DNA from: CAVUUN01 sp964421755
Lineage (GTDB): Bacteria > Acidobacteriota > UBA6911 > RPQK01
Direction of reading: 5' to 3'
Length of the DNA: 64,000 nucleotides
Assembly (NCBI GenBank): GCA_964421755.1
Contig: CAYQYP010000061.1
Location: 1-64,000, forward strand
Each line of letters starts with the position of its first letter. Position 1 is the stretch's first letter. Of the stretch, positions 15,526 through 24,488 are shown in pieces. The translations under genes and the position numbers were made by a program. The notes beneath the pieces were generated by a model, which was given only the letters and a program-made list of their open reading frames with translations, had not been told where the DNA came from and ran no database searches.

Positions 15526-16026
15526 ATGCGACACCTGCTTGACCGGGAACTGGTGACCTTGGTTTTCCGCGAGTTCCCGCCGGGCTCTGATCCGGAAGAT
15601 GAAGCGATCTGGCGATTGCATCTGAACGCATGCCCCGATTGCACGGTGAAGTTCGAGGAACTGCAGCACGCCGTCTCAGTCCTCCAAGGGTCGCGATTCG
15701 AGCCCCCTCCGCCATTGGTATGGGCCCGGCTCCAGGCGCGAATCAGGACGACGTCTGTCTCATCACCCGTTGCGATCGATCTGTCCTGGATCCGAGTCGC
15801 CTTCGGGCACATTGGTGGAATTTTCCTGGCCCTTGCCCTGATCGCGGTGGCTGGATCCGCGCTGGAGTCCGCTTCTGTTTGGAAATCCATGGGTCTCTGG
15901 CCGGTCTGCAGGGAGCTAGGGGGGCGCGGGATTGCGGCGCTGTTTTTCTTCGGTACCGGCAGCCTTCTTGCACTGGCTCTTGCCCCGGTTCTCTGGTGGG
16001 AATCGAGGCGGTCGGGCAGGGGTTGA
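15526..16026 (+). CDS. zf-HC2-type anti-sigma factor, membrane-bound
   Basis: A 166-residue protein. HLNACPDC (about 32-39) gives the H-x3-C-x2-C zinc site of ZAS anti-sigma domains. Two hydrophobic segments follow, at about 90-112 (IGGIFLALALIAVAGSALES) and 135-158 (GIAALFFFGTGSLLALALAPVLWW). GGAGGA for its translation lies inside the end of the sigma gene, and the genes abut without spacing. It is expected to sequester the upstream sigma factor at the inner membrane. Confidence 0.85.
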   Translation: MRHLLDRELVTLVFREFPPGSDPEDEAIWRLHLNACPDCTVKFEELQHAVSVLQGSRFEPPPPLVWARLQARIRTTSVSSPVAIDLSWIRVAFGHIGGIFLALALIAVAGSALESASVWKSMGLWPVCRELGGRGIAALFFFGTGSLLALALAPVLWWESRRSGRG

Positions 16027-16065
16027 TTTGAACGGCAGCACAACAACCGATCGCAGGAGATCGTT

Positions 16066-17100
16066 ATGCAGAACAAAAAGCGATTGCTGAGACGAATGGC
16101 ACTCATTGGTTTGGCAGTCATGCTCGTGTCTGGTGTCGTGTTCATTATAGCGACCGCGTCGCGTGAGGATGCTCTTCGCCGTCGAGCGGAGGAAGAACAG
16201 AGCCGGCGAGAGGAGCTGATCACGAAGTACCGCGCCTACTTGAACGAGACGGCAAAAAGAATCACTAGCCTGCCGGTCGATCCGAACCTCGTTGGGCAGG
16301 TACAGGCACGGTACTTTGATGAATACCAACAGGCGCGGCTGTACTTCTGGGCGATGGACAGCCGGGGAGAATTTCTGTTCGGCGTTCCGAGCGAGGCCTT
16401 TGCACGGCTTAATTCGGCCTACGACAAGTACAAGAAGGAAATCCAGGAGGAAGGGCGTTTCACCGACCGTCAGGACTTCATTCGACGACAGGTTCACGAT
16501 CACCACAGCCTGGACCTCACCCGCTACGAGCGCGAAGCGTCGGGGAAGGGGCGCGAGCCACGCTGGTATCAGTGGGACGAGAACGAGGACCGTGTGGTGT
16601 TCTCCACTCCGTTTCAGAACGAACGCGGCGAGATGCTCGGCAATGTCTATTTGAAACTGACCCGCCTGAATACCCATGCCGGGTATGACTGGGATAGTTA
16701 TGAACCCCCTATGGCGATTTCCGCTATTATCCTTGCAGGTTCGGTGCTGTTTCTCTGGTTCCTTCTGCCCACATGGGTCTACCTGGACGCCCATGCGCGT
16801 GGGATGCAAAATCCGGCACGCTGGTCAGCGCTCACCCTCGTCTCTTTCGTCTTCGGTCTGTGTGTTTACCTGATCCTTCGACCGGGAGACGGCTCGGTGC
16901 TTTGCGAGAAATGTGGCGCCAGCACGAGCGGCGGAAGTTTTTGCCCGTACTGCGGGACCCCGGTCCAGACGGAGTTCTGCGCGCAGTGCGGCTATCCGAC
17001 CAAGTCCGAGTGGCGATACTGCCCGAATTGTCAGGCAAGTACCCGCCCTGCCTCGCCGCCCGGCGAAGGAGGCGACGTCCAGCCGGCCACTTCGGAGTAG
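16066..17100 (+). CDS. membrane protein with periplasmic domain and C-terminal zinc ribbons, possible ECF sensor
   Basis: A 344-residue protein, third gene of the second sigma locus (AGGAG precedes the ATG, 39 bases after the anti-sigma gene). Membrane segment 1 spans about 10-28. Residues 29-215 form a charged, probably extracytoplasmic domain that opens with a heptad-like helix and includes YFWAMDSRGEFLFGVPSEAF, reminiscent of PAS/Cache-type sensor strands. Membrane segments 2 and 3 follow at about 220-242 and 252-272. The cytoplasmic tail holds at least two zinc ribbons built from CEKCGAST, CPYCGTP, CAQCGYP and CPNCQAS. The layout suggests signal input to the sigma/anti-sigma pair, which is inferred. 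Confidence 0.7.
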   Translation: MQNKKRLLRRMALIGLAVMLVSGVVFIIATASREDALRRRAEEEQSRREELITKYRAYLNETAKRITSLPVDPNLVGQVQARYFDEYQQARLYFWAMDSRGEFLFGVPSEAFARLNSAYDKYKKEIQEEGRFTDRQDFIRRQVHDHHSLDLTRYEREASGKGREPRWYQWDENEDRVVFSTPFQNERGEMLGNVYLKLTRLNTHAGYDWDSYEPPMAISAIILAGSVLFLWFLLPTWVYLDAHARGMQNPARWSALTLVSFVFGLCVYLILRPGDGSVLCEKCGASTSGGSFCPYCGTPVQTEFCAQCGYPTKSEWRYCPNCQASTRPASPPGEGGDVQPATSE

Positions 17101-17173
17101 CGACTGTAGGAACCTGCCCGGGCGAAAACTCGCCTGAGGAGGTACGAGACGTTTGAACACCCGGAGTGTAAGG

Positions 17174-17346
17174 CGTTCGGGTCGCCAAGCGGTACAGAAC
17201 CGCAAACGGAGCGCTTTTCAGCGAAGTGCGCGGATTGTTTCCGTGAGCGACTGCCTTGGCTCGGAGCCGGGTGCATACGGTGACAATCCGCGCACTTCGC
17301 TGGAAGGCGCTCCGTTTGCGGTTCTGTACCGCTTGGCGACCCGAAC
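17174..17346. repeat. R2 palindromic element, full copy
   Basis: Arms of about 63 bases (17174-17240 and 17281-17346) differ at only a few positions and include TACAGAACCGCAAACGGAGC and AGTGCGCGGATTGT. The loop of about 40 bases contains GAGCGACTGCC and GCTCGGAGCC. A second locus at 38235-38459 has three units of the same arm plus a matching loop. The size, the terminal inverted repeats and the conserved loop suggest a REPIN/MITE-like mobile palindrome. The rest of the 17101-17655 gap shows no credible gene. Confidence 0.8.
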
Positions 17347-17655
17347 GGACTACGACCTACGCGGCCCGCAATTTCGCCGCCGGTACAACCGGTGCGCTCC
17401 AAACCCTCGTTGGCCGGCTCATCCGCCTCTCGGGAATTTTTCCCCGCCTTGTTTTTGCCACCCTAACGCCTTACATGCATCTTTAGTGCGGTGAGAAGAA
17501 GCCCAACCGAGATTTGTGTCAGAGCGCCTGCTTACCATGCCTCTGGCACTGGGTTTGCTTCGTGAAAGGCAGAGTCCTTTCCACAAATCCACGGCGAATT
17601 GATCTCTCATCACCCGAGCGGTCTCAGTTGCCGGTTGGTTCTCTTCGGAGGCTGT

Positions 17656-17913
17656 ATGTATTTGCGAATTCGACACAACATTGCGTATTCACGGCACGAA
17701 TCACATACGGTTCGGTTCACTCACGTAGCCACTGGAACATTCGCAGAGAACAGGTTTTACTGCGGAGTCTGCGAAGTCGATGGCGAACGCTGCTGTTTTC
17801 GCGATACAGAAATTGCGGACTTCGAACTGGTGGATGAAGGACGTCCTGCCGACGACCACGATCATGTCAGGTGGCTGCACACGATTGTGGCCGAAATGCA
17901 CCAGAAGGCCTAG
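17656..17913 (+). CDS. small protein of unknown function
   Basis: An 85-residue soluble protein. The ATG at 17656 is preceded by CGGAGG at suitable spacing. It is rich in His and acidic residues, with a CGVCEV...CC cluster near the middle (about 36-47) that might bind metal, and an acidic helix at the C-terminus. No family recognised. It precedes the TonB-dependent receptor gene by 54 bases in the same direction. Confidence 0.45.
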   Translation: MYLRIRHNIAYSRHESHTVRFTHVATGTFAENRFYCGVCEVDGERCCFRDTEIADFELVDEGRPADDHDHVRWLHTIVAEMHQKA

Positions 17914-17967
17914 AGGAACCTGCCGAAGCTCCGAACGCCCCGCGTGGCATAGTATGATGATCTTCGG

Positions 17968-20397
17968 ATGCGACTGGCTGTTTACCTTCTCTTTGCCCTC
18001 GCTCTATTTGCGAGCGCATTCTCTGCCTCCTCAACGAGCTCGATTCACGGAAGGGTCGTAGCTCAACTCAAATCATCCCCGGTGACCGGGGCCTCGGTGC
18101 GACTTGTTTCGCGCAGCACCGGTCAGGCGCTTGAGACGCGGACCGATCCCTCGGGCGATTTTTCCTTTAGTGATCTCGCACCCGGAGAATACGTCATCCG
18201 TGTGGCCTCGGCCGGCTTCAAAGAAAGGGAAGTGAACATCCGGGTTTCCGAGGATAGGGTCGAGGTCCAGATCGAGCTTGAGCTCCTCGCCCCTGCTGAG
18301 TCGGTGAAAGTTGAGGCTTCATCGAGGCCGGCAGAGAGCGAAAAGACTGACGCCGGGGAAACCGTCCAAGCGCGCTTGCTTGATCTGGCGCCGCTGAAGG
18401 GAGACAACTTTCAGGCGCTTCTCCCGCTCGTCCCCGGTGTGGTTCGGGGGATCGACGGACGGATCAGTTTCAAGGGCGCACAGCCGACCCAGAGCGGACT
18501 GCTGGTGGGAACCGTCGATGCCACCGACGTCGCGACCGGCAACTTCGGATACGAACTGCCTATCGACGCGATCGAGTACGTGGATGTCCTGCCGAATCCC
18601 TACTCGGCGGAATTCGGACGCTTCTCATCCGGCGTGGCGAGGGTCGAAACACGTAAAGGCGATAACCGGTGGCGCTACGCTATAAACAATTTCGTTCCGC
18701 GGCCGAAATGGCGGAACGGTCACCTGATGGGAATCGGTGGGTTCACTCCTCGTCTGACTGTCCGGGGGCCGCTGGTCAAAGACCGCGTTTACTTGGCTCA
18801 AAGCGTGCGCTACATGAATATCAAGACCCGGGTGCGTGCGCTTCCCGATCTTAAGAACGACAGCCGGCTCGAATCCTTCGAGAGCTTCACCCGGCTGGAT
18901 GCCAACCTCTCCGACAGGCAGTCGCTTACAACCACAATCGCGATTTTCCCCCGTAAGCTCGACTACGTGAACCTCAATACGTTCAACCCGCAGCCCGTAT
19001 CCCCCAACTTCCACCAGCGCGGGCACGCATTCGTGGTCTCCCTGAGTTCGGTGCTGTCAGCCAGGATGACGCTCGACAGTGTGGCCGGTTTCAGAGACTT
19101 CGATGTGGACATTTTCGGCCAGGGAAACGAGCCGATGCAGCTTTTTCCCGAGCAGAACCGGGGGAATTTCTTCAACCGGCAGGCGAGGCGAACCAAAAGT
19201 GTCCAGTGGGCGGAAGGGTTAACTACCCTCCTGCAGGGGCCCGGCGGATCTCACCTCGTGAAAGTGGGGGTGGATCTCCTTCATGCCAGGTTTGACGGAA
19301 CGAGTGAAAGCAGCCCGGTCGAGGTGCTCGGGATAGACGGCCTCCCGAACGGCCGCATTGACTTCTCCGGTCCCTCGTCACAGGAAGTCCGAAACACCGA
19401 TACCGCTTTTTTTGCCCAGGACCGGTGGCGCCTGAACGATCGACTCCTCCTGGACATGGGGTTCAGGCTCGACCGGGATGGCGTTCTTTCGGAAATAAAC
19501 GCGTCTCCCCGCCTGGGCTTTGCTCTCGGTGTTCTGCGGGATGGGAAGGGTATTCTGCGGGGAGGCGCGGGCTACTTTTTCGGACGGACGCCACTGAACG
19601 TTGCCGCCTTCCCATCATACGAAAAACAGGCGGTCACCTATTTCAGCGGACCCGCGGCGGGACGCACGGTCCAGTTCCATCATATCGCGGGCCAGGAGCT
19701 TCACAGCCCCTTTGGCGCGATCTGGAACATCGAGTACAACCACCGGCTGACCAATACCCTGATAATCAAGGTCAACCATTTTCGTCGAAGCGGCCACCGC
19801 GAACTGATCGTGGATCCCTTCGAGAGCGGAGAAGTTGGCGCCCTGATCCTCAACAGCCGCGGCCGGTCGCGCTATCGCGAGACTGAGCTCAGCTTCAGAT
19901 ACTACCGGGACGAAGATCACAACTTGACGTGGTCCTACGTACGATCCCGTTCGGAAGCGGATCTCAATGCATTTGACCAGTTCTTCGGAAATTTCCGTAA
20001 TCCGATCATCCGGCCAAATGAGTACTCACTGGCGCCGGTTGACGTGCCCAATCGTCTCATCTGGCGTGGCCTCATGCTGGCGCCGTTCGGGTTGCTCCTC
20101 GCTCCGGTTCTTGAGATTCGGGACGGGTTCCCGTACTCACTGGTTGATGAGAATCTCAATTTTGTCGGCCCAAGGAACCGGGGTGGCCGGTTCCCGAGGC
20201 TGACAACGCTGGACCTGGGCATCACCAAACCGGTCAAAGTGAGGAAGTGGACGGCTCGGGTGGGGTTTCGGATCTACAACCTGTTCAACAATTTCAATCC
20301 CCGGGATGTGCAGAATAACGTCGATTCCCCGAATTTCGGCACTTTCTACTACCCGATTCACCGGTCTTGGGGCGGAACCGTAGAGTTTGAGCCGTGA
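17968..20397 (+). CDS. TonB-dependent outer-membrane receptor, Oar-like
   Basis: An 809-residue protein. Residues 1-22 are a signal peptide. Residues of about 26-110 form a carboxypeptidase-regulatory (beta-sandwich) domain, with SIHGRVVAQLKSSPVTGASV and DLAPGEYVIRVASAGF. The plug domain follows (about 130-230, with GIDGRISFKGAQPTQSGLLV), then a beta-barrel ending in the aromatic-terminated strand GGTVEFEP. This architecture is abundant in Acidobacteriota and is presumed to import oligosaccharides or siderophore-like ligands using TonB energy. At about 800 residues it is shorter than many Oar-type members. The neighbouring sugar enzymes make a glycan ligand plausible but unproven. Confidence 0.88.
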   Translation: MRLAVYLLFALALFASAFSASSTSSIHGRVVAQLKSSPVTGASVRLVSRSTGQALETRTDPSGDFSFSDLAPGEYVIRVASAGFKEREVNIRVSEDRVEVQIELELLAPAESVKVEASSRPAESEKTDAGETVQARLLDLAPLKGDNFQALLPLVPGVVRGIDGRISFKGAQPTQSGLLVGTVDATDVATGNFGYELPIDAIEYVDVLPNPYSAEFGRFSSGVARVETRKGDNRWRYAINNFVPRPKWRNGHLMGIGGFTPRLTVRGPLVKDRVYLAQSVRYMNIKTRVRALPDLKNDSRLESFESFTRLDANLSDRQSLTTTIAIFPRKLDYVNLNTFNPQPVSPNFHQRGHAFVVSLSSVLSARMTLDSVAGFRDFDVDIFGQGNEPMQLFPEQNRGNFFNRQARRTKSVQWAEGLTTLLQGPGGSHLVKVGVDLLHARFDGTSESSPVEVLGIDGLPNGRIDFSGPSSQEVRNTDTAFFAQDRWRLNDRLLLDMGFRLDRDGVLSEINASPRLGFALGVLRDGKGILRGGAGYFFGRTPLNVAAFPSYEKQAVTYFSGPAAGRTVQFHHIAGQELHSPFGAIWNIEYNHRLTNTLIIKVNHFRRSGHRELIVDPFESGEVGALILNSRGRSRYRETELSFRYYRDEDHNLTWSYVRSRSEADLNAFDQFFGNFRNPIIRPNEYSLAPVDVPNRLIWRGLMLAPFGLLLAPVLEIRDGFPYSLVDENLNFVGPRNRGGRFPRLTTLDLGITKPVKVRKWTARVGFRIYNLFNNFNPRDVQNNVDSPNFGTFYYPIHRSWGGTVEFEP

Positions 20398-20519
20398 GCA
20401 CTCAACGTCAGATCGACTCTTCGGACCTCAAACCGAAAACCAATCCCGGGTTCGTACAGAATTGACCGACGCCGAGGCAGACTGACTGCGCCAATCCTGC
20501 AGAGATCGAGACCGGTGCC

Positions 20520-21350
20520 CTACAGGACTCTCACGCGATTAACGAGGGTCCCGATTGGTTCGATGGTTATTTGAATTTCGTCGTCTTCGCGCAGGCTGAA
20601 ATCGTTCGGCGGGACAATTCCGGTGCCGGTCAACAGGAAGCAACCTGCGGGGAAGTTGTTGTGACGGAAAAGATAGTCGGCCAGCTCCTCCGGCGACCGC
20701 TTCATGGCGCCCAGGCTGGTTGTTCCCTCGAACACGGTCTTGGCTTGCCTGAAAATGGCAAGAGATATCAGTGTCGAAGGATCCAGTGAATCCCCGATCA
20801 GCAGTCCGGGACCGAGAGCGCAACAGGCATCGTAGATCTTTGCCTGGGGCAGGTACAACGGGTTCTCTCCCTCGATGTCGCGAGCGCTCATGTCATTGCC
20901 GATTGTGTACCCAAACACGCGGCCGGCGGTGTTGATGGCGAGAGCCAGCTCGGGCTCTGGTACGCTCCATTTGGAATCGCCTCGAATTCCGACTTTTCGG
21001 CCGTGGCCGACAGTGCGCGCGGGCGTCGCCTTGAAGAAGAGTTCCGGACGGGGTGCTTCGTAGACTCTGTCGTAGAAACTCGCGCCTCCGGCCGACTTGG
21101 ATTCCTCCACGCGAGCTGTCCGGCTCCGGGTGTAGGTCACCCCCGCGGCCCACACTTCCTGCGTAACGATCGGTGCAAGAAGGTCTGCCGTATCGAATGC
21201 GATCGGCCGCCCGGCGCGTTCCAGCAGCTGGTGCAACAGGCCAACCACGTTCGTCTCCTGGAACAACCAGTTCCAGTCGAAACCGGGCAGAAGGCGGTGC
21301 CCACCTCCGTCCTGGGCCACTATTCCGCGGCTGGTTCGAAAGACCTTCAT
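20520..21350 (-). CDS. FAH-family 2-keto-3-deoxy-sugar-acid dehydratase or hydrolase
   Basis: A 276-residue enzyme of the fumarylacetoacetate hydrolase superfamily. The C-terminal catalytic domain (about 75-270) has the metal-binding PEPELALAIN Glu pair and the YTIGNDMSARD segment. The ATG overlaps the stop of the upstream IlvD/EDD-type sugar-acid dehydratase by four bases, so the two are translationally coupled. In Weimberg-type pathways an FAH-family protein (XylX, KdaD) dehydrates 2-keto-3-deoxy-pentonate to 2-oxoglutarate semialdehyde, directly after the dehydratase step. That role fits the neighbour but remains inference; a C-C hydrolase or isomerase is the alternative. Confidence 0.82.
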   Translation of the reverse strand: MKVFRTSRGIVAQDGGGHRLLPGFDWNWLFQETNVVGLLHQLLERAGRPIAFDTADLLAPIVTQEVWAAGVTYTRSRTARVEESKSAGGASFYDRVYEAPRPELFFKATPARTVGHGRKVGIRGDSKWSVPEPELALAINTAGRVFGYTIGNDMSARDIEGENPLYLPQAKIYDACCALGPGLLIGDSLDPSTLISLAIFRQAKTVFEGTTSLGAMKRSPEELADYLFRHNNFPAGCFLLTGTGIVPPNDFSLREDDEIQITIEPIGTLVNRVRVL

Positions 21351-23398
21351 CGTGCAGTTCTCGCCTTCGTCTTAGGTGATCCGACGGATCCGTCCGATCG
21401 GTCCGATCCGTCGGATGCTAGCTTTTCGCGGCCGGCCTCCAGCACTTCCACTATTCGATCGACGTCGAAGATACAGCCTCCCCAGGTTCCGCCCCCCACC
21501 TCTTGGAGCGCGGCCCACAGCCTGGTATCGTCAGGCAGGTCCGTTCTCGGGCGCAAGTCACTTCGGAACGACCGGCCGGCGAGCAGGAGATCACCGGAGT
21601 CCGAACTCAGCCCTGAAGCGGCCGAGCCTTCTTCTCCGACGAGGTTCAGGCTCCCGGTTAGTCTGCGGGTGTCAATCTCGATGCGGAGCAGGTCTCCGGT
21701 TCGCAGTTTCCCGATCGGTCCTCCAGCCAGAGCCTCCGGTCCGACATGACCGATGCAGGCCCCGGCGCTCACGCCGCTGAAGCGGGCATCGGTGATCACT
21801 GCGATATGGCGTCCGAACGAGAGGTGTCGGAGGGCGGACGTGATCTGGAAGATTTCCTCCATGCCGCTGCCCTTGGGGCCGGCGCAGATGAGAACGAGGA
21901 TGTCACCAGCCCGAACCCCCCCCGTCTTGACCGCACGCATGGCCTCCGGCTCGGTTGTAAAGACTCTGGCCGTGCCTGTCTTTCGAAAAATGCCGTCCGC
22001 GTCAATGACGGAAGGGTCAATGGCTGCAGTCTTGACGACGGCGCCTTCGGGGGCGATGTTACCGGTCGGGAAGGCGACCGTGCTGGTCAAACCTCTCTGC
22101 GCGGCTCGCGCGGGAGGCATGATCACATCGTCCGGGTCCACCCCGTCCCGCTCGTGCAGAAGCGACCGCAATCGTTGCCTTCGATCTGACGACGCCCAGC
22201 AATCGAGCACCTCCCCGAGCGGCTCACCGACAGCGGTTAGCGCCTGAAGCTGGAGCAGGCCGAGATCGCGCAGATGCAGCATCACCTCCGGTACTCCGCC
22301 GGCCAGAAATACCCTGACCGTCGGATGTCCGACCGGGCCGTTAGGAAGAACGTCGACCAGGCGAGGCACCTTGCGGTTGACGTCTATCCAGTCCGCCACC
22401 CCGGGACGGGGCAGTCGGGCACAGTAAGCAATTGCCGGGATATGAAGCAAAAGATTCGTCGATCCTCCGAACGCCGCGTGAACTACCATTGCGTTGTGCA
22501 GCGAGGCCTGGGTCAAGACGTCCTTGGTCGAAAGCCCGAGCTCCGCAAGGTGAACCACGGCATCGGCGGAGCGTCTGGCCATATCCTTCCAGACAGGCTG
22601 CCCAGAAGGAGATAGCGCGGAGTGTGGCAGGGCAAGGCCGAGGGCTTCGGCAACAACCTGGCTGGTGGCGGCAGTCCCAAGGAATTGGCAGCCGCCGCCC
22701 GGAGACCCGCACGCCCGGCAGCCCATCTCCTGGGCATACGCGAGTGTGATTTCTCCGTGGGCAAATCTTGCCCCGATTGACTGGATCTTGCCCAGATCTT
22801 CGGCGCCGGTCGCCGGAAGGGTGACGCCTCCAGGCATCAGCAGGCAGGGCAAGTCGCGCATGGAGGCCAACGCCATCATCATGGCGGGGAGTCCCTTGTC
22901 GCAGGTCGCGGCGCCGAGGACCGCGTGTCGCGTCGGGAGGCTCCGGATCAGCCGGCGCAGCACCGTTGCCGCATCATTCCGGTACGCCAGGCTGTCCATC
23001 ATTCCGGGCGTGCCCTGGGTCCTTCCATCGCAGGGATCCGAACAAAAGCCGGCAAACGGAATGCAGCCTCGGTTTTTGAGCTCAACGGCCGCTTCTTCCA
23101 TCAACAACCCGATTTCCCAGTGGCCGGTGTGAAACCCGAGAGCGACCGGACTCCCGTCAGGGCGTCGGAGGCCGCCTTGGGTTCCGAGAATCAGGACCTG
23201 CTTTCCGCCAAGCAGTGCCGGATCCCATCCCATTCCGACGTTCTGCGTCCAGCCGAAAACGTCCCCACTCGGCGCCTCGCGCAGAAATTCTTCGGTAAGC
23301 GGGAGTGTGCCGGATGGCCCGGTCGCCGAAGTGTGGAGGGAGTAAATCAGTTCGGGACTCTCGACGAGTATGGCACGTGCTTTTTCAGAAATCGGCAT
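21347..23398 (-). CDS. IlvD/EDD-family sugar-acid dehydratase (YjhG/YagF type)
   Basis: A protein of about 683 residues. CSDPCDGRTQGTPGMMDSL, GAATCDKGLPA and GCRACGSPGGGCQFLGTA supply the Cys residues and loops for the Fe-S cluster and Mg site of the dihydroxyacid/phosphogluconate dehydratase family. Overall it follows the YjhG/YagF xylonate-dehydratase branch. The second of two adjacent ATGs (23398) has GGAG at better spacing, and an upstream extension is open but non-homologous. The reaction would be aldonate to 2-keto-3-deoxy-aldonate plus water. The C-terminus carries a foreign-looking tail (SDGSDRSDGS) encoded by a palindromic word repeat. It is the first gene of a coupled pair with the FAH enzyme. 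Confidence 0.88.
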   Translation of the reverse strand: MPISEKARAILVESPELIYSLHTSATGPSGTLPLTEEFLREAPSGDVFGWTQNVGMGWDPALLGGKQVLILGTQGGLRRPDGSPVALGFHTGHWEIGLLMEEAAVELKNRGCIPFAGFCSDPCDGRTQGTPGMMDSLAYRNDAATVLRRLIRSLPTRHAVLGAATCDKGLPAMMMALASMRDLPCLLMPGGVTLPATGAEDLGKIQSIGARFAHGEITLAYAQEMGCRACGSPGGGCQFLGTAATSQVVAEALGLALPHSALSPSGQPVWKDMARRSADAVVHLAELGLSTKDVLTQASLHNAMVVHAAFGGSTNLLLHIPAIAYCARLPRPGVADWIDVNRKVPRLVDVLPNGPVGHPTVRVFLAGGVPEVMLHLRDLGLLQLQALTAVGEPLGEVLDCWASSDRRQRLRSLLHERDGVDPDDVIMPPARAAQRGLTSTVAFPTGNIAPEGAVVKTAAIDPSVIDADGIFRKTGTARVFTTEPEAMRAVKTGGVRAGDILVLICAGPKGSGMEEIFQITSALRHLSFGRHIAVITDARFSGVSAGACIGHVGPEALAGGPIGKLRTGDLLRIEIDTRRLTGSLNLVGEEGSAASGLSSDSGDLLLAGRSFRSDLRPRTDLPDDTRLWAALQEVGGGTWGGCIFDVDRIVEVLEAGREKLASDGSDRSDGSVGSPKTKARTAR
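21378..21417. repeat. GATCCGTCC word palindrome inside a CDS end
   Basis: GATCCGACGGATCCGTCC and GGTCCGATCCGTCGGAT form an inverse repeat built of GATCCGTCC-like words. It lies inside the last codons of the dehydratase gene and encodes Ser-Asp-Gly repeats not found in the family core. Confidence 0.65.
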
Positions 23399-23488
23399 CA
23401 TTGCTCCGTGAAAGGCCGCTGAAGTATAGCGTAGTGCATGTGCGGGGATTTTGAAACTGGCGCAAGCGAGGATAAACTCTGCGCATCT

Positions 23489-24394
23489 ATGAGCGCAAAC
23501 CCTGGCTTTCATCAAGAAGAGCGTCACAGCCGATTCATCGAAATATTCCGCACCACCCCAGCGAGGACCGTTTGCCCGAACTTCTACGTCCTCTCCCACG
23601 CTAACGGCTGCTCCTTCGAACCTCGGTGCCGATACTGCTACTTGAGATCGACCTTCTGGTATTTGCCACAGCCGCGCGTCTACGGGAATTCCCAGAAGAT
23701 GATGCGTGAGATCCTCGCCTGGATTGCCAGGGACCGACTGGAATCCTATGTATTGAACACAGGCAACCTCTCAGACAGTCTCTGTTTTGAGGGAATTCGG
23801 CCGATCGTAAAGGACCTGGTCGAGCTGTTCCGGACAGAAGCCGAACGCAAGGCTCGACCGCATTCGGTCCTTCTCGTGACCAAGGGCGGAATCAGCGAGT
23901 GCCAATCGCTGTTGGAGATTCAGCCGACAGCCAACGCGATCGTTTCCTTTTCGGTCAATGATTGTCGGGCCGCGCGGGACTTCGAGCCAGGAGCTCCGGC
24001 GGTAGACGATCGGTTTGCCGCCGCGTCCGCCCTCAAGAATGCCGGCTGGCGGATTCGGATGAGAATCGACCCGATTCTTCGTGGCTATGACTATTCCACA
24101 GCAGCCCAGAGAGTGGCGGATCTGCGTCCGGAGAGGGTGACGCTCGGCTGTCTGCGCTCGGAAAAGGGTCTGCTGAAGTTTCTGCCACCCGACTTACGTA
24201 GCGGCTTGGAGCCGTGTGACGAAACGGGCGCGCTGGCCCGCTACCCACTCGCTGAGCGAGTCGGTCTCTATCGGCCAATCGTAGATCGACTCCGCGAGAT
24301 CTGTCCGGTAGGGCTGTGTGAAGAGACCTTGGACGTTTGGCAGAAGACACTGCCTGATCAGATTCAGCGGCCAACCTGCAACTGCGCCCTGTAG
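23489..24394 (+). CDS. spore-photoproduct-lyase-like radical SAM protein with CX5CX2C motif
   Basis: A protein of about 301 residues from the ATG at 23489; an in-frame ATG at 23438 would add 17 residues but leaves almost no promoter space. The core follows SplB closely: CRYCYLRSTFWYLPQPRVY resembles the SPL cluster region, and FSVND...FEPGAPAVDDR...AAASALKNAGWRIR matches its later strands. Two features depart from SPL. The cluster motif is C-SFEPR-C-RY-C (CX5CX2C instead of CX3CX2C), and the region of the SPL hydrogen-donor Cys reads LNTGNLSDSL without Cys. Extra Cys residues sit near the end (CPVGLCEE, CNCAL). It is probably a radical SAM enzyme with a substrate other than spore photoproduct. 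Confidence 0.8.
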   Translation: MSANPGFHQEERHSRFIEIFRTTPARTVCPNFYVLSHANGCSFEPRCRYCYLRSTFWYLPQPRVYGNSQKMMREILAWIARDRLESYVLNTGNLSDSLCFEGIRPIVKDLVELFRTEAERKARPHSVLLVTKGGISECQSLLEIQPTANAIVSFSVNDCRAARDFEPGAPAVDDRFAAASALKNAGWRIRMRIDPILRGYDYSTAAQRVADLRPERVTLGCLRSEKGLLKFLPPDLRSGLEPCDETGALARYPLAERVGLYRPIVDRLREICPVGLCEETLDVWQKTLPDQIQRPTCNCAL

Positions 24395-24488
24395 GATGGG
24401 GAGCGCTTGGGACACGGAAGGAACCAACCCAGACGATTAAGGCCGGGTCATGTCCCGTTCGAACCGTGAGACAGGCGCCCGCTCACCA

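Noticed and set aside
14578..15669. 363-codon minus-strand frame across the second ECF sigma gene
   Set aside because: It overlaps a well-supported sigma factor and the word repeat; no start signal or motif supports it.
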